Below are positions 19,059 to 26,806 of a DNA stretch of 64,000 nucleotides, in pieces. A program made the position numbers and the translations under genes. Every line of letters begins with the position of its first letter. The stretch's first letter is position 1. Source of the stretch: Chitinophaga qingshengii (GTDB taxonomy: Bacteria; Bacteroidota; Bacteroidia; Chitinophagales; Chitinophagaceae); contig NZ_JACVFC010000002.1 in the NCBI RefSeq assembly GCF_014529935.1, forward strand, positions 434,001 to 498,000, read 5' to 3'. The notes beneath the pieces were generated by a model that did not search any database, had not been told where the DNA came from, and saw only the letters and a program-made list of their open reading frames with translations.

Positions 19059-19979
19059 TTACCGGGGTACCGCCTGTTTCCGGAATGCCAGCGGCGTCAT
19101 ACCCGTGTTTTCCTTGAAGAAACGATTAAACCCGGCCGGGTCGCTGAAATGCAGCTGATCCGATATATTGGCAATAGTACTATCCGTATAACGCAGGGAT
19201 GCTTTGGCTTCCCGTACCAGCATGCCGGTAATGGCTTCGGAGGCCGTTTGACCGGTATGTTTCCGAACCGCCCGGTTCAGATGATTGGGCGTAACGCCCA
19301 GTATAGCGGCATAGTCTGCCACTTTTCTTTTGGTGAGAAAATGTTCGCTGACCAGTTTTTGATAACGGGGTACCAGATAAGCCGCTTTGTTTTCCTTCGG
19401 GGTGAGATGGAATCCCTGGCGTTCATAACTGCGTTTCAGCGCCAGCAACAGCAGGTTAAGATATAAACGGACCGCTTTATCATTGCCCGGTTGCTGTTGC
19501 TGTAGTTCCGTATTGATTCGTGCGGTGAGGTCAATAACGGTATCCAGTTCAGCGGGTAGCAGCTGCATAAACGGTACGCCGGAAAAAGCAAAAAAAGGAA
19601 ATTCAACCGGTATACGGTCAGGCGGCAGGATATCTTCCAGGAAATCCGGCTCAAACAACAAATAGTAACCAAAGGCATCGTCGCTCAGACCGCGTTTGCT
19701 GAATATCTGTCCGGGGAAAGTAAAGCTGACAGTGCCGTTGCCGTGGGTAAAATCTTCCAGCCCCAGTTGAATTTCCGTAGTACCTCTTACGGAGACGCTT
19801 ATACGATAATAGCTCGATTTCAGCGGGCCCATTTTTGTGCGGACTCCTTCGCTGGAATACATTTCAAAACCTTTTATACGGGCGGCGGCGTCGAGGTTGT
19901 TGTACCCGAACGCAGATACCTGTTCTGGCAGGCGATGCAGCGCCCTGGATTCTTCCAGGTTATAGTGTGGCAGGTTCAT
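19059..19979 (-). CDS. AraC-family transcriptional regulator
   Basis: A 306-residue regulator. The N-terminal region (about 1-190) looks like the cupin-type sensing domain of AraC-family proteins (RISVSVRGTTEIQL, FGYYLLFEPDFLE). The C-terminal 100 residues hold two helix-turn-helix motifs: KVADYAAILGVTPNHLNRAV, and TIANISDQLHFSDPAGFNRF followed by FKENTGMTPLAFRK. This is a standard AraC DNA-binding domain. The start overlaps the stop of the MarR-type gene by one base (TAATG), so the two are cotranslated. The SDR gene downstream is its probable target. The effector is unknown. Confidence 0.93.
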   Translation of the reverse strand: MNLPHYNLEESRALHRLPEQVSAFGYNNLDAAARIKGFEMYSSEGVRTKMGPLKSSYYRISVSVRGTTEIQLGLEDFTHGNGTVSFTFPGQIFSKRGLSDDAFGYYLLFEPDFLEDILPPDRIPVEFPFFAFSGVPFMQLLPAELDTVIDLTARINTELQQQQPGNDKAVRLYLNLLLLALKRSYERQGFHLTPKENKAAYLVPRYQKLVSEHFLTKRKVADYAAILGVTPNHLNRAVRKHTGQTASEAITGMLVREAKASLRYTDSTIANISDQLHFSDPAGFNRFFKENTGMTPLAFRKQAVPR

Positions 19980-20719
19980 TACTTATACAATGAGCGGATA
20001 ATATCATCTACCGGCTCGTCTTTACGGGCGGCCAGCATTTGTTCCCGGTATTTCACTTCCCGGCTGAATGCTGCATCTACAGCAGCAATCGCGTTTTTAC
20101 CATAGCGTTCTTCCAGCATATCATCTATTTTTCGTTGTTTCCCTTCGGCAAGCGACTGCCGGCCGCGGTGCTGCGCCAGTCCAAGGATACCCACCAGGGC
20201 TTTTTTGTCTTCGTCTTCCACATCATGGTAGAGGATGTAGGATACTTTATACAGACTGGCGCCGATTTTATATAACAGCGCACTGCCTTTCTCCGTGATG
20301 CTGATCAGTTTCGCACGTTTGTCTGCCGGATCATTTTTCTCCGTGATCAGGGCTTTCTTTTTCATCCGGTTCAGTATATCGATGCCGGTTGACAACTCCA
20401 GCAGTCCCAGGTTGATGATATCTGTTTTACGCGCTTCTTTTTTACACTTGATAATATTAAGCAGATAAAACCATTCCAGCTCTATGTCCGGCCATTCGCG
20501 CATCATGATTTTGGAATAAGTGCTATGCATAGCGCCCATCCTGCCTATCAGCTCCGCCATCAGCGTTTCCATCCCATGTTCCGGCACTTCCCCGGATTTA
20601 TCTTTTTTCCGGCTGGCCTGTTTGCGCAGATATTGTATACAGAAATCGGCTACCGCGGGCTTTTCGATCTTACCTGCATAGGCTTCCCAGGCGGTGATCA
20701 GTTCCATTAAAGGTGTCAT
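19979..20719 (-). CDS. MarR-type winged-helix transcriptional regulator
   Basis: A 246-residue protein. The central part has the MarR fold: a helix-turn-helix (KTDIINLGLLELSTGIDILN), then the wing phrase MKKKALITEKNDPADKRAKL and ISITEKGSALL, with the conserved D-x-R of the family. At 246 residues it is longer than the usual 140-160, with extra helical segments at both ends (RKKDKSGEVPE near residue 40; ERYGKNAIAAVDAAF near 210). The gene heads a MarR-AraC(-SDR) series and is divergent from the gene at 20855. A duplicated palindrome lies between them (20762-20795), placed for repression of both promoters. Confidence 0.85.
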   Translation of the reverse strand: MTPLMELITAWEAYAGKIEKPAVADFCIQYLRKQASRKKDKSGEVPEHGMETLMAELIGRMGAMHSTYSKIMMREWPDIELEWFYLLNIIKCKKEARKTDIINLGLLELSTGIDILNRMKKKALITEKNDPADKRAKLISITEKGSALLYKIGASLYKVSYILYHDVEDEDKKALVGILGLAQHRGRQSLAEGKQRKIDDMLEERYGKNAIAAVDAAFSREVKYREQMLAARKDEPVDDIIRSLYK

Positions 20720-20752
20720 CGAAAGCGTATTTAATTGTAAAAGAATTTATTT

Positions 20753-20781
20753 TAAAATTACACGATTTCGTTGTAAAACAA
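20753..20781 (-). promoter_or_regulatory. Predicted leftward promoter of the MarR-AraC operon
   Basis: On the minus strand TTG (20781-20779; TTTTG when extended) is followed after 18 bases by TAATTTTA (20760-20753), seven of eight bases of the gapped consensus. The first copy of the palindromic operator lies exactly in the spacer. Confidence 0.55.
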
Positions 20782-20795
20782 AACGATTTCGTTGT
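20762..20795. promoter_or_regulatory. Duplicated palindromic operator, probably for the MarR-type regulator
   Basis: ACGATTTCGTTGT occurs twice, at 20762-20774 and 20783-20795, with a 21-base period (two helical turns). Each copy contains the palindrome ACGA-TT-TCGT. Copy one fills the spacer of the leftward promoter and copy two covers the -33 element of the rightward promoter, the expected geometry for a dimeric MarR repressor controlling itself and its neighbour. Confidence 0.65.
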
Positions 20796-20821
20796 TTTTT
20801 CAGAAAAATATCTTTTCTTTG
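20792..20821 (+). promoter_or_regulatory. Predicted rightward promoter of the unknown gene at 20855
   Basis: TTG at 20792-20794, a 19-base spacer and TTTCTTTG at 20814-20821 (seven of eight bases). The -33 element falls inside the second operator copy. The leader would be about 30 bases. Confidence 0.5.
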
Positions 20822-20854
20822 TCAGGGTAAATCACGATACCTTAAAAATGGCTT

Positions 20855-21364
20855 ATGCAAACATTACAGGAGCAACTGATGACCGATTGCCAGGCCTCAA
20901 CAGAACAGGCAATCGCCGCGCTCAACGATTTGGCGGCGCTACTCGAAAGACATGTACTGAATAAATATGAAGATCCTGCCAGCCGGCAGCAACTGGTCCA
21001 CCGGCCCGATCTGGCGGACCTCCGACTGGAAACGAGGGATGTAACGGCTTTTAAACACCTGTTGTTTTTCCTGTTGATGAATTATCCTGACAGGGCGGCT
21101 GCCGTAGCCAGTTGCCTGAAAAAATGTTACGATCCGGCATTGACAACAGGGCTGTGTCAGGCCATAGCCGTTTACTGGCAACAGGACGATGCCGCTACCG
21201 TACAACTGACGGACGCCATCACCCACTCACAGGGGTATGATCAGTTCAGTGACACCGTGCTTGAATGGTTTAAAAAACTGGCCGCAGAAGGACTTCCGGA
21301 AACCCGGAAAACGATGGCCCAAAAATTCGCCTATTACCGCAAATTCTATGATGCGCAACTTTAG
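20855..21364 (+). CDS. Protein of unknown function, likely MarR-controlled
   Basis: A 169-residue, largely helical cytoplasmic protein with no signal peptide or membrane segment. I do not recognise the family. Visible features are an Asp/Glu-rich N-terminal helix (EQAIAALNDLAALLERHVLN), a central hydrophobic helix (KHLLFFLLMNYPDRAAAV), two Cys in CLKKC and a C-terminal KFAYYRKFYDAQL. The ATG at 20855 is about 30 bases past a predicted promoter whose -33 element lies in the duplicated operator. Since MarR regulators often control the divergent gene, its function is probably tied to the regulator's signal. A weak hairpin follows at 21494-21521. Confidence 0.75.
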   Translation: MQTLQEQLMTDCQASTEQAIAALNDLAALLERHVLNKYEDPASRQQLVHRPDLADLRLETRDVTAFKHLLFFLLMNYPDRAAAVASCLKKCYDPALTTGLCQAIAVYWQQDDAATVQLTDAITHSQGYDQFSDTVLEWFKKLAAEGLPETRKTMAQKFAYYRKFYDAQL

Positions 21365-21493
21365 TATTATCGCTATGCTGATTGGACTAATGGAATCACC
21401 TCCCCTGCTTTTCGCGGAGTTATTAACGGAAACCGTTCAGCTACTACAGGAACTGGTGTTGGCGCTATTACCAACGTCCGGAAAATGAAACGG

Positions 21494-21524
21494 GACATCC
21501 AACAGTTTTTCGTTGGGTGTCTTT
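21494..21524 (+). terminator. Weak hairpin terminator candidate
   Basis: GACATCCAAC pairs with GTTGGGTGTC (one G-T pair) across an 8-base loop and is followed by TTT. It lies about 130 bases past the stop at 21364 and 50 bases before the stop of the convergent gene at 21571. Confidence 0.35.
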
Positions 21525-21570
21525 CGGTCACCACACCACCTATACATCTACCTATATCACCTACACCCGC

Positions 21571-21990
21571 CTATGACAAAGTAGCCAGCAAACACAACAC
21601 ACATAATACCAGGCACAAGGGTGTATACAAACGGGCATCCCGGCGGCCAAACGGTGTTTGTTTTATTTTACGGAACAAACCCACATAACGGAAATCACCG
21701 ATCGCACGCAGCGCAAAAACAGCCGCTACGCCTCTGGTTAACCATACAACAAGGGTGCGGCTTACCCAGCTGTCGAAAATACCGGTGTTGGCAGTTACTA
21801 TCAGGGCAAATACCAGGAGCCCTACCGCCACCACCAGCGTAGCCAAAGTACCGGGATTCAATACCCGTACGCCGTCGGTATTTTCCGGTAACGCCAGCCC
21901 AATGCCCCATTGACCGCCAAAGGCCCAATAAAAATGCAGCACGGCAATCGCCACCAGGATAGTGGCTGCTACAACAACAGGTAGTAACAT
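21571..21990 (-). CDS. DUF3995-family small membrane protein
   Basis: A 139-residue integral membrane protein with four predicted helices: VVVAATILVAIAVLHFYWAF, TLATLVVAVGLLVFALIV, a helix around VWLTRGVAAVFALRAIGDF and the C-terminal LCLVLCVLCLLATL. The phrases HFYWAFGGQWG and TRGVAAVFALRAIGDFRYVG match what I know of the DUF3995 family, whose function is unknown. It follows the chromate-transporter gene on the same strand after 63 bases and may be cotranscribed. The ATG at 21990 begins the first helix directly. Confidence 0.82.
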   Translation of the reverse strand: MLLPVVVAATILVAIAVLHFYWAFGGQWGIGLALPENTDGVRVLNPGTLATLVVAVGLLVFALIVTANTGIFDSWVSRTLVVWLTRGVAAVFALRAIGDFRYVGLFRKIKQTPFGRRDARLYTPLCLVLCVLCLLATLS

Positions 21991-22053
21991 ACAATCTGTA
22001 TTATACCTGCAAATGTAACCATTGCGTATATACGCGATACTGATAATTATCAG

Positions 22054-23382
22054 CTATTGCAGGAACAGGTAATGAAGTCCGCCGAAACACAGGCTCATCA
22101 AAATCAGGTATACTACGTTGAGCCGGTACCGTATCAGCAGGAACAACGACAACAGCATCCAGGCCAATGCGGTATAATCCAGGTTCGCCCAGGCTATGCC
22201 GCCGGGAAACAATACATCTTTTCCCAGGAAAAGCGTCAGGTTCAGGATCACGCCGGTTACCGCCGCGGTCACAAAACCCAATACACCCGCAATCGATTTG
22301 TTCTCCTGCGTTTTCTCTATCAGCGGCGCCCCCGCGAAAATGAACAGGAAACAGGGCAGGAAGGTATAAAACGTGGTGGTCAGCAAACCAAGGGTGCCCA
22401 TCCACAAAGAGCCGTTAAAATGATTATAGCCGGCCATAAAGCCAACATAGGACAATACGATGATCAGCGGTCCCGGCGTGGTTTCCGCCAGCGCAAAACC
22501 ATCTATCATCTGCATATTGCTTAACCAGTTGAGCTTACCTACGCTGAATTGCGCTACATAAGGCAATACGGTATAGGAACCACCCACCGTCACAAAAGCA
22601 GTTTGTGTAAAAAACAGCATCATCTTCTTCCAAAAAATAAAATCATCTGCCAGCCAGAAAAAAAGGGCAAAAGGCAGGGCCCATAACAACGAGGCCATAC
22701 CAATTTGCCGGAACAACCGGGCCGCCACATTACCAGTGACAGGCGAATGGGTGAATTTATTAAGAAAATACCCCTGTTCCTCCGCCGCCTGCGCTTCTTC
22801 CTCGTGCACATCCCGCTCCACCCAGGCAGGCCGTATATACCGCACCAGCAACGCTATCCCGATAGTGCCCGCAATAATCAGCAGCAACGAAAGGTTAAAC
22901 CAGAAGATACTCACAAAAGCGGCGGCAGCCAGTATATAATGCAGGGGCGTATGCAGGGCTTTCTGTCCCACCCGGATCATAGCGAGTATAATAATCGCTA
23001 CCACCGCAGGCTTCAGTCCATTGAACATCGCATAAATCCAGGGTACATTCCCATACAACACATAGATCATACTTAATCCCAGGAGAATAAACATGGATGG
23101 CAACACAAACAGGATACCAGCTGCCAGTCCGCCTTTTTTACCATGCAACTGCCAGCCCACATACGTAGCCAGCTGTTGTGCTTCCGGACCAGGCAGGATC
23201 ATACAATGATTGAGCGCATGCAGAAAGCGGCTGTTGCTGATCCATTTTTTCCTGTCCACCAGGTATTCATGCATAATCGCAATATGCCCGGCAGTGCCGC
23301 CAAAACTGATCCATCCGAGTTTAAACCAAAACTGCAGGGCTTCCCCGAATGAAGGCCGTTGCCGGTGATTGTTTTCTTTCAT
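22054..23382 (-). CDS. chrA: ChrA-type chromate transporter
   Basis: A 442-residue inner-membrane protein of the CHR family, which exports chromate. It has the two homologous halves of long-chain ChrA: the N-terminal half with FKLGWISFGGTAGHIAIMHE and MILPGPEAQQLATYVGW, and the C-terminal half with TQTAFVTVGGSYTVLPYVAQ and ALAETTPGPLIIVLSYVGF, the typical inverted FGG/PGP motifs. About ten membrane segments are visible. I take the ATG at 23382, because the upstream in-frame start at 23415 is a TTG. The 240-base gap to the divergent gene at 23622 carries no operator I can recognise. The family is sure; chromate as the natural substrate is assumed from the family. Confidence 0.93.
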   Translation of the reverse strand: MKENNHRQRPSFGEALQFWFKLGWISFGGTAGHIAIMHEYLVDRKKWISNSRFLHALNHCMILPGPEAQQLATYVGWQLHGKKGGLAAGILFVLPSMFILLGLSMIYVLYGNVPWIYAMFNGLKPAVVAIIILAMIRVGQKALHTPLHYILAAAAFVSIFWFNLSLLLIIAGTIGIALLVRYIRPAWVERDVHEEEAQAAEEQGYFLNKFTHSPVTGNVAARLFRQIGMASLLWALPFALFFWLADDFIFWKKMMLFFTQTAFVTVGGSYTVLPYVAQFSVGKLNWLSNMQMIDGFALAETTPGPLIIVLSYVGFMAGYNHFNGSLWMGTLGLLTTTFYTFLPCFLFIFAGAPLIEKTQENKSIAGVLGFVTAAVTGVILNLTLFLGKDVLFPGGIAWANLDYTALAWMLLSLFLLIRYRLNVVYLILMSLCFGGLHYLFLQ

Positions 23383-23621
23383 ATCCGTTGTATCGTTTTT
23401 CTCACTATATCCCAAAAAAAGCCCCGCATCTGCTGTTTACAGATGTGTTAACAACTATTCATATGTTATCAGGGAATGATGTGCATCCTATAGTGTCTGC
23501 CGCTGTACAGGGCCTTTTTGAGCGACTGTAAATATACGAAATAGCCCCGCCCTATGCAAGCTTTTTTTGCCTTTTTTACCTAATTTGCACCTTTTCAACA
23601 TTGCCATTTAAATTAACCCGC

Positions 23622-25220
23622 ATGGAACAACGACTAGAGACGATTGTCAACGATATCAGCACGGCAGTAGGCCAATTGCTGCAAAAAATGGACGCCAGTA
23701 AAGACGCTGTCAGCATTATACGCCGCACTACCTTACAGGCAGGTATACACGATTATGTCCGTTTCTTTTATTATAACGGACAGGTACATTGTTTTGCAGA
23801 CGACGCAGGCAGCGATCGCCCGGATGTAAAGTATGAAGGCACGAATGTTCCGCTTGGTAAAGAAGACCTGGCAGAGCTGCTCCCATTATTAAGGGAAAAA
23901 CTGGAAGTACTCTACCTTTCCTATGATGACAAACCCATACTGGAGTATTATTTCACCGTAGATGCGAAATTCAGGATAGACGAAAAATTCTATAAAATGA
24001 CCGCCCTGGAAACCAGCAGCGAAGCGAAGAAAACAGCGCTGCGAAAGGCTATCGATACCTATCTCACTAAAAAAATATATGAAGGACAATATCCCACCCA
24101 AGAGCTGGAGACGACCTTCCTGGCTAAACATCTTATCAGCCCGATATTATACCCGGAAATAGATGTACCGGCCGTTATCGCCATTTACGAAAAAATCAAA
24201 ACACTAAATAAACACAAAAAGGAAAAACTGGCGCAACACCAGCACGCCATTACCTACGCCCTGCGCCGCTGGGCGGAAGATACCTTCCTGCCGGTTCACT
24301 ACGACGTACATAAAAAGGACTGGGGACTACCGGAATTTACACGGAAAGAAACCCACACACAAAACGTATCCGAACAACTGTTGGACCTGCTCATCTATAC
24401 AGGCGTAACCATCATCCGTCACGAGCCTAACTACAGCCGCCCCACCGGTGTAGGTTTCATTGAAAAAGCAAAAGAACTGGGCAGTACCAAAGCGGCACAG
24501 GTATTAAAAACAGGCAGCGGCACTTTCAGCGCCACAGATATCCAATACAAGGATACCGACGTTACCTGCACTGCCAACGACGTATTTGCCACCATCGACA
24601 TCAACTTCAAAAACGAAAACGAAGCCGCTTACGGAAAAGCACTGGACTTTATCTGTAACCTGCTGGAAAAAGATTTTCCACAGAGCTATGAAATCAAATG
24701 TAAGTCCAAAGCCAAAAACTTCCTGCCGGTAAAAGGTCTGGGTAAAACCGCCACCCACAAATTCTTCGCCAATGCGTTACAATACCCCGCTCTTTTCCCG
24801 CAATTGGAAAAGTATGTACAACTGGCCATCCGTCATGAATATGAATGGTATAACGATGCAGAAGCAGAACTGTGCGCACGCCCGGGCACCTATGCCGTAT
24901 TTGGTCTAACCCTGTCGGATATACGCTATTATCCCTTGTTGCAACAATACCTCGATAAAATAGATGATGAACATCAATCTGTACAAAATCATTTCCTGGT
25001 GCAGTTTGTACAACAGCATGGGGTAAATGCCGGCACGATTCCATTGATAGTGGATGTATTGAGATGTGCGCAGGATATTAAACCGATAAAGGAGTTAAAG
25101 GCACTGGATACAGTGGAGAATATAGCGATACTGAAACAATATATTCAATCGCTCGAATTAGAGCAATATGAGATAGATCATATTGCCTGGTTTATCTGGA
25201 AAGGAAAGAAAAAACTCTGA
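23622..25220 (+). CDS. Large cytoplasmic protein of unknown function (possibly DUF6138)
   Basis: A 532-residue soluble protein without signal peptide or membrane segment. I have a weak memory of a similar family named DUF6138 but cannot confirm it. Visible features are a helical N-terminus (MEQRLETIVNDISTAVGQLL), a middle part rich in Lys and Glu (EKIKTLNKHKKEKLAQHQHA), a YDVHKKDWGLPEF segment and a C-terminal part with YAVFGLTLSDIRYYPLLQQY and a terminal WFIWKGKKKL. No catalytic motif stands out. The ATG at 23622 is preferred over a TTG at 23601. The gene is single, divergent from chrA, and ends six bases before the inverted-repeat element at 25226. Confidence 0.78.
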   Translation: MEQRLETIVNDISTAVGQLLQKMDASKDAVSIIRRTTLQAGIHDYVRFFYYNGQVHCFADDAGSDRPDVKYEGTNVPLGKEDLAELLPLLREKLEVLYLSYDDKPILEYYFTVDAKFRIDEKFYKMTALETSSEAKKTALRKAIDTYLTKKIYEGQYPTQELETTFLAKHLISPILYPEIDVPAVIAIYEKIKTLNKHKKEKLAQHQHAITYALRRWAEDTFLPVHYDVHKKDWGLPEFTRKETHTQNVSEQLLDLLIYTGVTIIRHEPNYSRPTGVGFIEKAKELGSTKAAQVLKTGSGTFSATDIQYKDTDVTCTANDVFATIDINFKNENEAAYGKALDFICNLLEKDFPQSYEIKCKSKAKNFLPVKGLGKTATHKFFANALQYPALFPQLEKYVQLAIRHEYEWYNDAEAELCARPGTYAVFGLTLSDIRYYPLLQQYLDKIDDEHQSVQNHFLVQFVQQHGVNAGTIPLIVDVLRCAQDIKPIKELKALDTVENIAILKQYIQSLELEQYEIDHIAWFIWKGKKKL

Positions 25221-25225
25221 TGGAT

Positions 25226-25396
25226 ATGATTAATGCTGATTTCGCTGATTGAGCGAAGACCATTACGAAGATAGTAGCGGATATCCTGTCTGTTATAATA
25301 TCATTCAAAAAACATCCGGTCCTGTTATCTATCATTCATCTTTGCTATCATCTACGCAAAAGTCTTCGCTCAATCAGCGAAATCAGTATTAATCAT
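25226..25396. repeat. 171-base inverted-repeat element between convergent genes
   Basis: Two 35-base arms (25226-25260 and 25362-25396) are reverse complements with one mismatch and enclose 101 bases. Each arm holds its own small palindrome, TTCGCT-5 bases-AGCGAA (25241-25257; 25365-25381), so the RNA could form a long stem or two separate hairpins. The right arm runs over the stop codon of the outer-membrane-factor gene (25389-25391). It resembles dispersed REP- or MITE-like elements and may act as a terminator for both genes. No transposase is near. Confidence 0.75.
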
Positions 25397-26783
25397 GTTC
25401 ATCATAGTTACCACCCAGCGCACGATACAACGCAATCACCGCCTGCCATTGCTGAAGCTGATCGTTGATACTTCCTATCTGTGCGCTTAATAAGTGCTGT
25501 TCTGAAGTCAATACATCTGTATAGTTGGTGCTGGAGCTATATTTCAACAATTCTTTGGTAAAGTCCACGGCTTTCTCCAGTGAGGCTAATTGTTTTTCCC
25601 TGCTTTCCTTTTTCTCTGAGGCGGATGTCAGTGAATAGAGCGCATCTGAGACTTCTTTCCCCGCTGTGAGCATGGTTTTGTTGAAGTTATACAGGGCCTC
25701 CTGTTGTTTGGCCTGCGCGGCCGTTAACCGGGCTTTATTGAGGCCGCGGTTAAAGATAGGCTGTGTGAGTCCGCCGACGATATTGCCAAACAGGCCGGCA
25801 TCCGTGAACCACTGACTGAAATCGAAGCTGGTAAAACCAGAGGCAGCCGTGATATTAAGGGAAGGATAAAAGGCCGTGCGGGCGATGTTGGTGTTTTCAA
25901 ATGCGTTACGGAAGGCGTATTCCGCCGCTTTAACATCCGGCCGGTATTGCAGCAGCTGCGCCGGTACGCCGGTGGACAGGTTTTGCGGCACCTGTTGCGC
26001 CGGCATATTACCACGGGCAATAGGACCAGGAGGCAATGCCAGCAGGATAGACAGCGCGTTTTCCGTTTCGCGTATTTGTCTTTTTACATCCGGGATAGCC
26101 ACCGCTGCGGCATACTGGTTGGCTTCACTCTGCACTACGGCAGCGCCGTTCACGATACCGGATGCTTTCAGTTCCTTCATGCTGCTCACATCTTCTCCCC
26201 TGTTGGCCAGCGTTTGCCGGAGAACCTGCAGCTGCTGGTCCAGCGCCAGCAGCGTATAATACGAAGCGGCGATATCCGCTATCAGGCTGCTTTGTATGGC
26301 CTGTTGCGCCGCTACGGTACCCAACAAAGCCGCCTGCGCCGCTCTTTTGCCACTGCGTAGTTTTCCCCAGATATCTGCTTCCCAGCTGGCAGCCACGTTC
26401 ACGTCGTACTGTGTGGCCGTGGTGATGAGACCATAACCTTGCGGAAAAGCCAGCCTGGATTCTTTCACGGAGGCGTTGGCATTTACATCGGGCAGGAAGG
26501 CGAGCCTGCTTTGTTTCAGTGCCGCCTGGGCTGCGATGATACGCTGCATGGCTATACGCAGGTCCAGGTTCTCCCGGATGCCGCGGGCTATCAGCCGTTG
26601 TAGGGCCGTATCGGTAAAAAAGGACTGCCAGGGCCGGGCAGCGATGGTGTTGGTATCGCCGTTGGGCTGATCACGGTATAAACCGTTGGTATTTATTTCC
26701 GGCGACCGGTAAGGCTGTGTGATCCGGCAGGCGGCTGCCAGCGTTAACAGCGCCAGCAGCCAGATATATCTTTTGTGTATCAT
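25389..26783 (-). CDS. RND efflux outer-membrane factor, NodT/TolC family lipoprotein
   Basis: A 464-residue outer-membrane channel subunit of the RND efflux system encoded upstream. The signal MIHKRYIWLLALLTLAAAC is a textbook lipoprotein signal with Cys at residue 19. The body shows the family's duplicated helix-beta pattern: GIRENLDLRIAMQRIIAAQA and FLPDVNANASVKESRL in the first half, YRPDVKAAEYAFRNAFENTN and FYPSLNITAASGF in the second. The ATG at 26783, 23 bases after the pump stop, is chosen over a TTG at 26810 because it begins the signal. The stop codon lies inside the right arm of the inverted-repeat element. Confidence 0.94.
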   Translation of the reverse strand: MIHKRYIWLLALLTLAAACRITQPYRSPEINTNGLYRDQPNGDTNTIAARPWQSFFTDTALQRLIARGIRENLDLRIAMQRIIAAQAALKQSRLAFLPDVNANASVKESRLAFPQGYGLITTATQYDVNVAASWEADIWGKLRSGKRAAQAALLGTVAAQQAIQSSLIADIAASYYTLLALDQQLQVLRQTLANRGEDVSSMKELKASGIVNGAAVVQSEANQYAAAVAIPDVKRQIRETENALSILLALPPGPIARGNMPAQQVPQNLSTGVPAQLLQYRPDVKAAEYAFRNAFENTNIARTAFYPSLNITAASGFTSFDFSQWFTDAGLFGNIVGGLTQPIFNRGLNKARLTAAQAKQQEALYNFNKTMLTAGKEVSDALYSLTSASEKKESREKQLASLEKAVDFTKELLKYSSSTNYTDVLTSEQHLLSAQIGSINDQLQQWQAVIALYRALGGNYDEHD

Positions 26784-26806
26784 TATTACTTTTTTAATCA
26801 GAAAAA

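Noticed and set aside
25226..25396. Inverted repeat as a CRISPR or insertion sequence
   Set aside because: Only two inverted arms, no spacers, no transposase and no visible target-site duplication.
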